Source of the DNA: a bacterium
GTDB lineage: Bacteria > Cyanobacteriota > Vampirovibrionia > Obscuribacterales > Obscuribacteraceae
Direction of reading: 5' to 3'
NCBI GenBank assembly: GCA_018062085.1
Contig: JAGOSY010000001.1
Location: 1-64,000, forward strand
Length of the DNA stretch: 64,000 bases
Below, in pieces: positions 24,041-32,488 of the stretch. How positions within the stretch are numbered: the first letter of the stretch is position 1; every line of letters starts with the position of its first letter. The notes under the pieces are model-generated. The model ran no database searches, had not been told where the DNA came from, and saw only the letters and a program-made list of their open reading frames with translations. A program made the translations under genes and the position numbers.

Positions 24041-24886
24041 ATGTCAGGGCTTCCCATTGTTATAGTTGTCTGCCTCGGTTCAGCCATCTTGGCCATGGCT
24101 AGCTTTGCTCTGACACGCAAGCTACTGAGGCCCATTGACATTAGCGAGCATCAAACTTTCTTAGATGCCATGTTTAATATAGTCGGCACCCTAGTCTCTC
24201 TAATTCTAGGCCTGCTTGTAGCCGCCGCCCTGGACCAGTATCAGAACCTGGAGAGAGCTGTAGACAACGAAGCAGCAAGCGTTTCAGAGATTTACCGTTT
24301 TTCCAGAGGGCTGCAAGAACCATCTCGCAGCCAGATACAAGGATTATGCGAGCGCTATTGTCAGCTGGTTATTAGCGATGAATGGCCCGCCCTAGCCAAG
24401 GGTCAGGTTAGTCAGTCTGTATTTGAGACCTTCTGCCTCCTCAACGATGAAGTTGTCTTGATTCATCCGACTCACGATGGCGAGACCAATCTGCAGGCAA
24501 GCATGCTACAAAGTCTCGATGTGGTTGGCGCCGGGCGGCGAGAGCGTTTGCTCACCTTAAACAACACGAGAGAGCACTTACTGGGCCCAATTCTCTTAGC
24601 CGGGGCCGTGATTGTGCTGGCCTTTGCCTTCTTCTATGTCAAAAGCAATTCACTCTTCCATTCAGTGATAATTGCCTTTGTCGCCATTGCCTTAGGGGGC
24701 AACATGGCCCTAATTTATGTTCTGAGCAAACCATTTGAAGGAGACTGGAAGATTCAACCTAGGGCCTTTGCCCTTAACCTGCAGGCCCGAAAAATGCTGC
24801 GTGAGTCAACCTTGCTTGACGCGGCCCAAGCCAAGTCGATTCCCCTCAAGCCAGCCACTAAAAATGCTCAGCCAATTCGACCCTAG
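24041..24886 (+). CDS. DUF4239 (bestrophin-like) membrane protein
   Basis: 281 residues. Two membrane helices near the N-terminus (about 4-25 and 45-65, the second NIVGTLVSLILGLLVAAAL) are followed by DQYQNLERAVDNEAASVSEI and a cytoplasmic-type helical region. Two more helices lie near 185-235 (LAGAVIVLAFAFFYVKSN and VIIAFVAIALGGNMALIYVL), then LSKPFEGDWKIQPRAF. This layout and the FNxxGTLxSLILGLLxAxA motif match DUF4239, a membrane family of unknown function that resembles bestrophin channels. A GAAAGG ribosome site precedes the ATG. Confidence 0.85.
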   Translation: MSGLPIVIVVCLGSAILAMASFALTRKLLRPIDISEHQTFLDAMFNIVGTLVSLILGLLVAAALDQYQNLERAVDNEAASVSEIYRFSRGLQEPSRSQIQGLCERYCQLVISDEWPALAKGQVSQSVFETFCLLNDEVVLIHPTHDGETNLQASMLQSLDVVGAGRRERLLTLNNTREHLLGPILLAGAVIVLAFAFFYVKSNSLFHSVIIAFVAIALGGNMALIYVLSKPFEGDWKIQPRAFALNLQARKMLRESTLLDAAQAKSIPLKPATKNAQPIRP

Positions 24887-24913
24887 GCTGCCGCAACAAA
24901 ACCTCTAGGTCTA

Positions 24914-25585
24914 TTACTGGTCTAAAATATAGCCGCTGCCATGAATTGTTCTGATTAATACAGGCGAGCCTTCGCGGTCAATTTTTTTGCGCAACTTATT
25001 TATGTGAACCCTCACAGTATCGTTGGCCGTATCTTTTTCATTAGACCAAACCTTATCGAGTATTTCGTCTGAGCTGAAAACACGATTAGGGTGGCGCACA
25101 AAGAACTCAAGCAGGGCAAATTCTTGAGGTAATAGTTTAATTTCGCGACCTTCAATGAGTACTTTGCGTGCAGCAGTATCAATGGTCAAATGTTTGACTA
25201 CGAGCTGCTCTGAGACAATCTGTGCTGGCCTGCGCATAAGGGCCTTGATGCGCACGTTCAACTCTTTAGGGTGGAAAGGCTTGGTCAAATAATCGTCTAC
25301 CCCAGCGTCAAAGCCAGCGGTTTTATCATTGATATTGCCTTTGCCTGTGAGCATGATTATCGGCAGCATGCCGCCGCCGAGGCGATAGCGCCGACAAACT
25401 TCAAAACCATCAATGTCGGGCATGCCAACATCGAGAATAATCAGATCGTATTGATACAGCTTGAGGCGCGACAAGGCATCTTCGCCGCAATTGGCACATT
25501 CGACGATGTTACCTTCAGTGGCCAGCCACTCAGATAAGATAGAAGTCAATTCTTCGTCGTCGTCTACAAGTAAGAGCTTGGCCAT
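24914..25585 (-). CDS. OmpR/PhoB-family response regulator
   Basis: About 223 residues when started at the ATG at 25585 (MAKLLLVDDDEEL); an ATG at 25606 would add 7 residues, and neither has a strong ribosome site. The receiver domain has the aspartate in LIILDVGMPDIDGFEVCRRY and the lysine in VDDYLTKPFHPKEL. The winged-helix output domain ends with ANDTVRVHINKLRKKIDREG and VLIRTIHGSGYIL. No histidine kinase gene is adjacent, so it is an orphan here. The output DNA target is unknown. Confidence 0.92.
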   Translation of the reverse strand: MAKLLLVDDDEELTSILSEWLATEGNIVECANCGEDALSRLKLYQYDLIILDVGMPDIDGFEVCRRYRLGGGMLPIIMLTGKGNINDKTAGFDAGVDDYLTKPFHPKELNVRIKALMRRPAQIVSEQLVVKHLTIDTAARKVLIEGREIKLLPQEFALLEFFVRHPNRVFSSDEILDKVWSNEKDTANDTVRVHINKLRKKIDREGSPVLIRTIHGSGYILDQ

Positions 25586-25633
25586 GGCTGTCTCGTTTAA
25601 CACCATTCATATTATCAGCAAATAAAGCAAATC

Positions 25634-25666
25634 AAAAAAAACAGGGCCGACTTTGCAGCCGACCCT
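25634..25666 (-). terminator. Intrinsic terminator of nrdB
   Basis: AGGGTCGGCT-GCAA-AGTCGGCCCT followed by eight Ts (with one G between) on the minus strand, starting 22 bases after the nrdB stop. Confidence 0.85.
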
Positions 25667-25687
25667 TGCTTTTCAAGATGATGTGAA

Positions 25688-26923
25688 CTAATCCCAGCTA
25701 AGTGCGCCACCGGTTTGGTAGTCGATAACGCGGGTCTCAAAGAAATTCTTCTCTTTCTTCAAGTCGATCATCTCGCTCATCCAAGGGAAGGGGTTTTTAG
25801 CGCCAACATAAGCTTCAGGCAAACCAATTTGCTTGAGGCGACGGTTAGCAACAAAGCGCAGATATTCAGAGAACATTTGAGCATTAAGGCCAAGTACGCC
25901 GCGTGGCATGGTGTCAACAGCATAAGCATACTCAAGCTCAACGCCTTGTTTGACCAGGTCAACAATTTCTTGCTGGAATTCAGTGGTCCAGAGGTGAGGG
26001 CTTTCAAGCTTAATCGAATTGATCATATCTACGCCAAAGTTGAGGTGCATAGATTCGTCGCGCATGATGTACTGGAATTGCTCAGAAGCACCAGTCATTT
26101 TGTTTTGACGACCGAAGCTAAGCATTTGCACGAAACCAACATAGAAGAACAAGCCTTCCATGATCACGTAGTAGCCAATTAAGTTACGCAAGAAGCGGCG
26201 ATCGGTCTCGACTGTACCGGTCTTGAAGTTAGGATCAGCCAACTCTTGAGTGAACTGTAGTTGGAAGACGTCTTTGGCGTAGATTGACGGAATCTCGCGG
26301 TACATGTTGAAGATTTCGCCTTCATCAAGAGCCAGACTCTCAACCACATACTGATAGGCGTGTGTGTGAACAGCTTCTTCAAAAGCCTGACGAAGCAAGT
26401 ATTGGCGGCACTCAGGATTAGTGATATGGCGATAAATTGCCAACACCAAATTGTTTGCCACCAGTGAATCAGCAGTAGAGAAGAAACCCAAGTTGCGTTT
26501 GATAATGGTGCGCTCGTCATCAGTCAAACCATTGGGGTCTTTCCATAGAGCAATATCGCGGCTCATGCTGATTTCTTGCGGCATCCAGTGATTGGCGCAA
26601 CCATCTAAATATTTCTGCCAGGCCCATTCATACTTGAATGGCACCAGCTGATTGAGGTCAGCGCGGCAATTAATAATGCGCTTTTCGTCAACAGTAATGC
26701 GCTTATCAGTGATTTCAATTTGCTCAACACCAGTGGCACCGGCACCACTCTCGTAATTGACTGGAGCAGCTGGAACAACAGAAACGCTAGATACCTGTTG
26801 AACTGCTGTCACGGCTACAGCGGCTGCAGCTGGGCTAGGAGCGAAATTCAAAGTGGCAGTATCACCTTTTGCTTCTGTTGTAGAAGCTGCATTTGAAACG
26901 GGAACGTCGTCGAAACTAAGCAT
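25688..26923 (-). CDS. nrdB: Class I ribonucleotide reductase, small (radical) subunit
   Basis: 411 residues. NrdB carries the di-metal site that generates the radical for deoxyribonucleotide synthesis. Putative metal ligands in order are D152 ([10 protein letters not shown]), E183 and H186 ([13 protein letters not shown]), E256 (IMEGLFFY), and E290 and H293 ([12 protein letters not shown]). Y190, four residues after H186, sits where the E. coli radical tyrosine lies, so a Tyr-radical class Ia-like enzyme is likely. The first 65 or so residues are an Ala/Val/Ser-rich extension not needed for the core. A strong AAAGGA ribosome site precedes the ATG. nrdA lies 128 bases upstream and the pair shares a B12-riboswitch leader. 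Confidence 0.97.
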   Translation of the reverse strand: MLSFDDVPVSNAASTTEAKGDTATLNFAPSPAAAAVAVTAVQQVSSVSVVPAAPVNYESGAGATGVEQIEITDKRITVDEKRIINCRADLNQLVPFKYEWAWQKYLDGCANHWMPQEISMSRDIALWKDPNGLTDDERTIIKRNLGFFSTADSLVANNLVLAIYRHITNPECRQYLLRQAFEEAVHTHAYQYVVESLALDEGEIFNMYREIPSIYAKDVFQLQFTQELADPNFKTGTVETDRRFLRNLIGYYVIMEGLFFYVGFVQMLSFGRQNKMTGASEQFQYIMRDESMHLNFGVDMINSIKLESPHLWTTEFQQEIVDLVKQGVELEYAYAVDTMPRGVLGLNAQMFSEYLRFVANRRLKQIGLPEAYVGAKNPFPWMSEMIDLKKEKNFFETRVIDYQTGGALSWD

Positions 26924-27051
26924 TTTTTGTTTCCTTTTCTAAGGCTAAGAATATAAGTAGAACGATTTCGAAAGTCTTCTTTCTAGATTGTTGGGCAGAG
27001 TCACGACTAAAAATTAGCGCGATATTTTCTGCCAAACCCGCAGCGATTCAG

Positions 27052-29949
27052 CTACTGGCAGGCCTCGCATTCAGGATCAATAATCGAACAAACCTTTGGC
27101 ACTGGAGCTGCAGCCGTTCCTTTTACTTGTACTGATTTGGCACCAGAACTGGTGACTGCATTGAGAACACCAATTTGAGTTGTGGATTTTTCTGGAGCAG
27201 TAGCAGCGGCCGTTCTTAAATAATAGGTGGTCTTTAGACCCTTGGTCCAAGCCATCTTATAAATTTCGTCCATCTTCTTACCGCTAGGCTCAGCCATGTA
27301 GAGGTTCAAGCTTTGGGCTTGGTCAATCCATTTTTGGCGGCGAGAAGCTGCTTCAATCAGCCACTTTGTATCAACTTCAAAAGCGGTAGCATAGAGTTCT
27401 TTGACATGATCAGGAATACGATCGATTGGCTGTAGAGTGCCATCGAAGTATTTGAGATCATGCACCATGACTTCATCCCAGAGACCAAGCTCTTTCAGTT
27501 CATCAACGAGGTAAGTGTTTACCACGGTGAATTCACCAGAAAGATTCGACTTAACATAGAGGTTTTGGAAAGTAGGCTCAATTGATTGGCTAACGCCAAC
27601 AATATTAGAGATGGTGGCAGTAGGAGCGATGGCCAAGCAGTTGCTGTTACGCATACCGTATTTAGCAACGTTTTCACGAACGAATGTCCAGTCAAGTCTG
27701 CCACCACGCTCGAGGTCAAGAATTTGACCACCAGCTGCAACGCGGGCTTCATCAACTAGGGCGAGAGAATCTTGAGGGAAGATGCCCTTATCCCAAAGCG
27801 AGCCTTTATATGAGTGGTAGGTGCCACGTTCGCGGGCTAGTTCACTAGAAGCATAAATTGCATTCATACTTACTGCTTCTTGGCAGTAATCGGCAAAGTC
27901 GACAGCTTGCTGACTAGCATAAGGAATACGCAATTTAAGCAAAGTGTCTTGGAAGCCCATTACACCCAAACCAACTGGGCGGTGACGAACGTTAGATTGT
28001 CTGGCTTTAGGCACGCTGTAATAGTTGATATCTACTACGTTATCGAGCATGCGCATGGCTGTCTTACAAGTCTTGCTCAACTTCTCTAGGTTAAGTGCGC
28101 CATCAATGATGTGTGCCACCAAGTTGATAGAACCAAGATTGCAAACAGCCGTTTCAGTATCAGAAGTATTGAGTGTGATTTCAGTGCACAAGTTAGAGCT
28201 GTGAACAACGCCAACGTGTTGCTGAGGGCTTCTTAGGTTGCATGGATCTTTGAAAGTCATCCAAGGATGGCCAGTTTCGAAGAGCATGGTTAGCATCTTT
28301 CTCCAGAGAGAAACAGCCGGTATGCGCTTGAAGAGTTTGATTTGTCCGTTGTCGGCCATTTGTTCATAACGCTCGTAGGCGTTCTTGAATGGAATACCGA
28401 ACAAGTCGTGCAAGTCAGGTGTTTCTTCAGGGCTAAACAGTGTCCATTGGCCATTTTCCAAAACCCGTTGCATGAACAAGTCAGGAATCCAGTTGGCCGA
28501 GTTCATGTCATGGGTGCGGCGGCGATCGTCGCCTGTATTTTTGCGCAGCTCCAAGAACTCTTCGATGTCCATGTGCCAAGTTTCTAGGTAGCAGCAAACT
28601 GCACCCTTGCGCTTGCCACCTTGGTTAACAGCCACAGCTGTGTCATTAACAACCTTAAGGAAAGGCACCACACCTTGACTCTTACCGTTAGTGCCAGCAA
28701 TGTGCGAACCAAGAGCACGTACTGGTGTCCAGTCGTTGCCGAGGCCACCGCTAAATTTAGAAAGCAATGCATTTTCTTTCATTGCATCATAAATAGAGCC
28801 GAGGTCATCAGAAACAGTGGTGAGGAAGCAAGACGAGAGTTGGGGGCGATGAGTGCCAGAATTGAAAAGTGTTGGTGTAGAAGAAACAAAATCGAAGCTA
28901 GAGAGCAAGTTATAGAATTCAATTGCTTTGTTCTCGCGCTCAATTTCGTTTAGTGCCAAGCCCATTGCCACACGCATCCAGAAAGCTTGAGGCATTTCAA
29001 AGCGCTGGCCTTCAGTATGCAGCAAGTAACGATCGTAGAGAGTTTGCAATCCAAGATATTGGAATTTGAAATCGCGATCGCCATCAAGAGCAGCTCCGAT
29101 TTTCTCTAGATCAAAAGTTGCCAAACGAGAATCAAGTAAACCGGCCTTAATGCCTTTAGCGACATAATCACCAAAGTAAGCGGAATAGCGCTCTTTCATG
29201 GCACTCTGACTGAGAGCTTCACCAAGAATTTCTAAGCGCATTTGGTGCAAGAGCAAGTGCGAAGTGACATAGCTATACGCTGGATCGGTTTCGATCAATG
29301 CACGAGAACTCATGATTGCCGAGCGAATTACTTCGCCTTCTGGCACGCCTTCGTAAAGGCTCTCAAGAGTGGCTTCCATGATTTTGCGATAGTCAACCAC
29401 ATCACCGTGTGCAGCACAGGCTTCTTTGACAATGACATCTAGAGCTAGATCTGAGAAAGCAACAGTGCTGCCATCAAGGCGGGTAACAGTTGGCCCCTTG
29501 CTATCGGCTTGCACAGTGGCTGGAAGAGCAGCTTCGCGCTCAGCACGCTCTCTAGAACGAGCTTCGCGATAGAGAACATAACCACGAGCAACTTCTTGCT
29601 CACCGGCTCTCATCAAGGCCAATTCAACTTGGTCTTGGACGTGCTCGATGTGCAGCACTCCGCCTTCAGGAAGGCGACGCATAAGAGTCTCAGTAACTTG
29701 ACCTGTCAATTTGTTGACCAGGTCTCTTACTTTGGAACTATCAGAACCATGGGTGCCTTCAACAGCAAGAAAAGCCTTAGTCAGTGCCACAGCGATTTTT
29801 GATGGGTTGAACTCAACCACGTTGCCGTTACGTCTGAGCACCTTATAGAGCACAAACTGACTGACGAGAGTTTCACTCAAACCAAAGTTGGCACCAGCGC
29901 TAGCTGACGACTCAGCATGATTGGGGGCAGCTGCAAGGACTTGGCTCAT
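27052..29949 (-). CDS. nrdA: Class I ribonucleotide reductase, large (catalytic) subunit, with two ATP-cone-like domains
   Basis: 965 residues, longer than the roughly 760 of E. coli NrdA. The extra length is N-terminal: one ATP-cone (about 33-130, VLRRNGNVVEFNPSKIAVAL) and a second cone-like segment (about 153-240, VTRLDGSTVAFSDLALDVIV). This resembles the long NrdA type known from Pseudomonas. Catalytic residues are visible: C374 (SSCFLTT) and C603 (AVCNLGSIN) for the redox pair, N586, C588 and E590 in SSNLCTEITL, and a C-terminal CxxC (C961, C964) for reduction by thioredoxin or glutaredoxin. The ribosome site is AGGAG. The cones bind ATP or dATP to switch activity. Transcription is probably controlled by the cobalamin riboswitch upstream. 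Confidence 0.97.
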   Translation of the reverse strand: MSQVLAAAPNHAESSASAGANFGLSETLVSQFVLYKVLRRNGNVVEFNPSKIAVALTKAFLAVEGTHGSDSSKVRDLVNKLTGQVTETLMRRLPEGGVLHIEHVQDQVELALMRAGEQEVARGYVLYREARSRERAEREAALPATVQADSKGPTVTRLDGSTVAFSDLALDVIVKEACAAHGDVVDYRKIMEATLESLYEGVPEGEVIRSAIMSSRALIETDPAYSYVTSHLLLHQMRLEILGEALSQSAMKERYSAYFGDYVAKGIKAGLLDSRLATFDLEKIGAALDGDRDFKFQYLGLQTLYDRYLLHTEGQRFEMPQAFWMRVAMGLALNEIERENKAIEFYNLLSSFDFVSSTPTLFNSGTHRPQLSSCFLTTVSDDLGSIYDAMKENALLSKFSGGLGNDWTPVRALGSHIAGTNGKSQGVVPFLKVVNDTAVAVNQGGKRKGAVCCYLETWHMDIEEFLELRKNTGDDRRRTHDMNSANWIPDLFMQRVLENGQWTLFSPEETPDLHDLFGIPFKNAYERYEQMADNGQIKLFKRIPAVSLWRKMLTMLFETGHPWMTFKDPCNLRSPQQHVGVVHSSNLCTEITLNTSDTETAVCNLGSINLVAHIIDGALNLEKLSKTCKTAMRMLDNVVDINYYSVPKARQSNVRHRPVGLGVMGFQDTLLKLRIPYASQQAVDFADYCQEAVSMNAIYASSELARERGTYHSYKGSLWDKGIFPQDSLALVDEARVAAGGQILDLERGGRLDWTFVRENVAKYGMRNSNCLAIAPTATISNIVGVSQSIEPTFQNLYVKSNLSGEFTVVNTYLVDELKELGLWDEVMVHDLKYFDGTLQPIDRIPDHVKELYATAFEVDTKWLIEAASRRQKWIDQAQSLNLYMAEPSGKKMDEIYKMAWTKGLKTTYYLRTAAATAPEKSTTQIGVLNAVTSSGAKSVQVKGTAAAPVPKVCSIIDPECEACQ

Positions 29950-30008
29950 TCTTCTTGTTCTCCTGGTGTGACCTTAGTTACCGTACTGGACTAAATTTAG
30001 TGCTATCC

Positions 30009-30049
30009 GAAAATAAGACCCTCTTAGTGGTTTTCAAACCAAGAGGGTC
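30009..30049 (-). terminator. Riboswitch-controlled intrinsic terminator before nrdA
   Basis: On the minus strand GACCCTCTTGGTTT-GAAA-ACCACTAAGAGGGTC forms a long stem, followed by TTATTTT. It lies between the cobalamin aptamer and the nrdA start, about 60 bases upstream of it. Confidence 0.85.
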
Positions 30050-30092
30050 GGTAATGCAAAGCAATTATTTGCTTGCAAGACGTACCCTCTTA
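30018..30092 (-). promoter_or_regulatory. Antiterminator/terminator switch arms of the nrdA leader
   Basis: In mRNA order TAAGAGGGT occurs at 30092-30084 and again at 30026-30018. Between them ACCCTCTT (30048-30041) can pair with either copy. Pairing with the first copy prevents the terminator stem; pairing with the second forms it. The first copy lies just 3' of the aptamer, so ligand binding can decide its availability. Confidence 0.7.
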
Positions 30093-30094
30093 CT

Positions 30095-30245
30095 CCACGA
30101 AGATGGTGTCCGAAGTGCCCTGGTGGGTAGCCTGACTCAGGATTCTCATCCAATTACAGTTGCGGGACAGCGATGGAATTTCACCATTCTTCCCCCACCA
30201 GATCAGTTTTACTGGTCTTCTCGTTGGTCGGTTAAACCAATACAA
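30095..30245 (-). promoter_or_regulatory. Cobalamin (B12) riboswitch aptamer upstream of nrdAB
   Basis: The minus strand shows the conserved B12-box core GGGGGAAGAATGGTGAAATT, then CCATCGCTGTCCCGCAACTG and TAATTGG, followed by GAGTCAGGCTACCCACC. These correspond to the family elements AGGGAA..GGTGxxAA..CC, the CCCGCxACTGT box and AGTCAGGxTACCxxCC. A closing stem between TGGTGGG and CCCACCA is visible, and hairpins GTTGGT/ACCAAC and ACCAG/CTGGT lie at the 5' side. Outer boundaries are approximate. The aptamer faces nrdA and precedes a terminator, which predicts that nrdAB transcription stops when adenosylcobalamin is abundant. Confidence 0.93.
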
Positions 30246-30274
30246 AACAAAAGCTGGGCGATGAAAAATCGCCC
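30243..30274 (-). terminator. Second terminator-like hairpin upstream of the riboswitch aptamer
   Basis: GGGCGAT-TTTTC-ATCGCCC followed by AGCTTTTGTTTTG on the minus strand, just 5' of the aptamer. It could end a transcript from upstream or form part of a two-step leader. Confidence 0.5.
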
Positions 30275-30794
30275 CACTCAGGTCAGCAATTGCTTGCTTC
30301 ACTTTGGGACTATTAGATTTGTATTTGTTCAACCGACTTAAGAGGAGCCTCGAACTGATCCCTGTTTTTTCAGGGCACTCAGCTAAATTTTGCGATAAAT
30401 CTCCTGTAGTCGATTCGCATTGACAGCAAGGTAACACTTGCAAAAGATCAATACAAGCCTACCCCAAAACGAATTTTAAAACGGCTGAAATCGTTGTACC
30501 CATAACGCTTGGAGCATTTGCAACAAAGTATGTGCAGTTCTCAGCAACCACCATTTGTGACACCACTGCGTATATGTTTTTGCGTATGGCAAATATGCAT
30601 TGATAGTGCGACATGATTCACAACTATCAATTAAATTTGAGGGGCGCAGATAACTCTTAGATAATTTCGGATAATTCGGACGTTTTGTGGGTAATCTCTC
30701 ATCTTTTTCGCGCGAAACTGACGAATGATTCACACAGCATTCACGAAAAATATAGAGTCACGGCCAAGTGCATATAGGCTTGATTAAGCCAGTC
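30275..30794. other. Intergenic stretch of about 520 bases without a recognised gene
   Basis: The nrdA promoter and the 3' flank of the convergently placed sirtuin gene must lie here. A CCCTG-AAAAAA-CAGGG hairpin (around 30358-30375, minus-strand reading) and a perfect 9-bp inverted repeat (30599-30631) are visible. Minus-strand open frames at 30090-30443 and 30476-30733 have unlikely composition, and the first runs through the aptamer, so neither is called. Confidence 0.5.
30599..30631. repeat. Perfect inverted repeat ATTGATAGT / ACTATCAAT with 15-base spacer
   Basis: The 9-bp arms at 30599-30607 and 30623-30631 lie in the gene-poor stretch between nrdA and the sirtuin gene. There is no T-run, so it is not a terminator; an operator or small RNA stem is possible. 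Confidence 0.5.
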
Positions 30795-31601
30795 TCAAAG
30801 TGCGCTGCCGTGAGCCTTTGCGAGATCAACTATTGAAGGTAGAATACTGCCGCTCTTGCCTGAGAGAAAAACGTCAACACTTTCCGAAAGTGGAGTGCGC
30901 TCCAAATTTATTTCAACTAATTTGGCACCATGATCTTGAGCCATATATGGCAGCGATGCTGCTGGCTGAACCAGGGCGGAAGTGCCAATAGCTATAAAGA
31001 GATCGCACTGGCGCGCCGCTTTCATGGCAGAGGCTAAAACTTCTGGCTCTAAAGACTCGCCAAACCAGACGACATTGGGGCGTAGTTTAGAGGAGCAGTG
31101 TGGGGGATTGCACAATGGGGGCTCGCTTAAATCGTAGGCAACACCTGAGGCCTGATGCCCATGGTCAAAGCAGCGGAAAGTAAGAATATTGCCGTGTACT
31201 TCTTTTATGTTGTCAGAGCCAGCGCGATGATGCAGTCGGTCTACATTCTGAGTAATCAAAGTGAATGATCGCGGCGCTATCAGTTTTTCAATCTGAGCCA
31301 GGGCCAGGTGCCCGGCATTGGGCTCAACTCCTTCTACAAGTCGGCGGCGCCAGTCGTACCACTGCCAGACCAATTCTGGGTTCTTGAGAAAGCCTCGAGC
31401 GCAAGCCAATTCGCTGGGATCATATTTTTCCCAGAGTGGAGTAGGCTCGTTTTTTTTCGCAGTAGAGCGCGCATCTTCGGAACCGCGACGAAAGGTGGGC
31501 ACGCCGCTCTCTGCTGAAATGCCAGCACCGGTCAAAACGACTATCTTGCGGCAATTAGTTATCCAATCAGCGACTATTTTAAGACTGGCGCTCGATTGCA
31601 T
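30795..31601 (-). CDS. cobB: NAD-dependent protein deacylase, sirtuin class III type
   Basis: 268 residues. Sirtuins use NAD to remove acyl groups from protein lysines. The NAD-binding motif VVLTGAGISAESGVPTFR contains GAGIS at 25-29. TQNVD is at 117-121 and the catalytic histidine is H136 in EVHG. Y82 and R85 in WQWYDWRRRL correspond to the Tyr/Arg pair of class III enzymes that prefer succinyl or malonyl lysine. The zinc site appears reduced: C144, then C164 and C169, with H147 and H168 as possible replacements. A 24-bp perfect palindrome lies 42 bases upstream of the start codon, suggesting regulated expression. Confidence 0.92.
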   Translation of the reverse strand: MQSSASLKIVADWITNCRKIVVLTGAGISAESGVPTFRRGSEDARSTAKKNEPTPLWEKYDPSELACARGFLKNPELVWQWYDWRRRLVEGVEPNAGHLALAQIEKLIAPRSFTLITQNVDRLHHRAGSDNIKEVHGNILTFRCFDHGHQASGVAYDLSEPPLCNPPHCSSKLRPNVVWFGESLEPEVLASAMKAARQCDLFIAIGTSALVQPAASLPYMAQDHGAKLVEINLERTPLSESVDVFLSGKSGSILPSIVDLAKAHGSAL

Positions 31602-31642
31602 GATTGTTTGGCCTTAAGCGAGGCTATAAAAATTCGAAATAT

Positions 31643-31666
31643 AAATGGTTTCCATGGAAACCATTT
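31643..31666. promoter_or_regulatory. Perfect 24-bp palindrome, candidate operator in a divergent promoter region
   Basis: The core ATGGTTTCCATGGAAACCAT (31645-31664) extends by two matching bases on each side, centred between 31654 and 31655. It lies between the divergently transcribed sirtuin gene (start 31601) and an unknown gene (start 31737), where a dimeric repressor could control both. Confidence 0.65.
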
Positions 31667-31736
31667 TATACAACAAAAAATTGGTCAGGAGCAGCCGGGC
31701 TGCGCGCAAGTTAATGCAGTTGGGCACAACCTATAT

Positions 31737-32381
31737 ATGTCCACCAAATCTTCGCCAACTATAACTACCATTCCATGCATTCTATACGCCATTCTAGCCA
31801 GAGAAAGCGATTGGGCTGTGATATTTCGCTCAGGCCCCAAACGCAGAGTGCAGTTGATTCGTTGGAATACTAAGACTGACAAATTCGACCACGGTCAATG
31901 GCTCAAACATAAAGTCTTTGAACGACAGGCAAACCTATCCCCATGCGGAGACAAGCTAATCTGCATGTCGACCTATTACCGAAAAGCGTACAGAGAGCTG
32001 CATAGACATTTAGGACCGATCCTGATTGTCAGCAGGCCTCCATACTTCACAGCAGCCGCCATAATAAATGTGAGCCAGAGCCAAGACAGTGGTTATTTTC
32101 AAACGAAGGCTGGACAGTCAAATACTTGGACAAACAATCGCCGCTACACACTCATCAATAGCGAAACAGGCGAGGAAGATATCCTAGGCGAGCTTAGCTG
32201 GGCTGACATTGATAAAAACAACGACCTGCTTTTCGCAAAAGATGGTCAGCTTTACAGGCTAAAGCCACAGTGGAAAACGGCTGCCCCATTCGACCTCAAC
32301 CAAGCCAAACTACTTTACGACTTCCGACTATCGCAGTTCACTGAGCTAGAGGCCCCATCTTGGGCCCTGGAATGGGATTAA
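31737..32381 (+). CDS. Hypothetical protein with repeated beta-strand pattern
   Basis: 214 residues from the ATG at 31737; an upstream in-frame ATG at 31596 would overlap the sirtuin start and span the palindrome, so it is unlikely. The protein has SDWAVIFRSGPKRRVQLIRW, then QANLSPCGDKLICMSTYY, RYTLINSETGEEDILGELSW and DIDKNNDLLFAKDGQLYRL. These repeated strand-turn units resemble a partial beta-propeller of the WD/PD40 type. No signal peptide is evident from this start. It shares a divergent control region with the sirtuin gene. Confidence 0.65.
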   Translation: MSTKSSPTITTIPCILYAILARESDWAVIFRSGPKRRVQLIRWNTKTDKFDHGQWLKHKVFERQANLSPCGDKLICMSTYYRKAYRELHRHLGPILIVSRPPYFTAAAIINVSQSQDSGYFQTKAGQSNTWTNNRRYTLINSETGEEDILGELSWADIDKNNDLLFAKDGQLYRLKPQWKTAAPFDLNQAKLLYDFRLSQFTELEAPSWALEWD

Positions 32382-32488
32382 CAATCACTATTAATAGATC
32401 AGAAGTAAACAGGGCCGCCGCCTGATTTCCTGCTAAATTCCCCCTATATCTAACCAGATTGAATATTTTGCATTTGGAGGACCTATTA

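Noticed and set aside
26179..26520. Minus-strand open frame in another register inside nrdB
   Set aside because: nrdB has all catalytic ligands in frame, so this is an alternate-frame shadow.
30090..30443. Minus-strand open frame of 117 codons upstream of nrdA
   Set aside because: It overlaps the conserved B12 aptamer, which explains the sequence better than coding.
30476..30733. Minus-strand open frame of 85 codons
   Set aside because: Trp/Leu/Arg-rich with no recognisable pattern, and it crosses the 9-bp inverted repeat; treated as non-coding.
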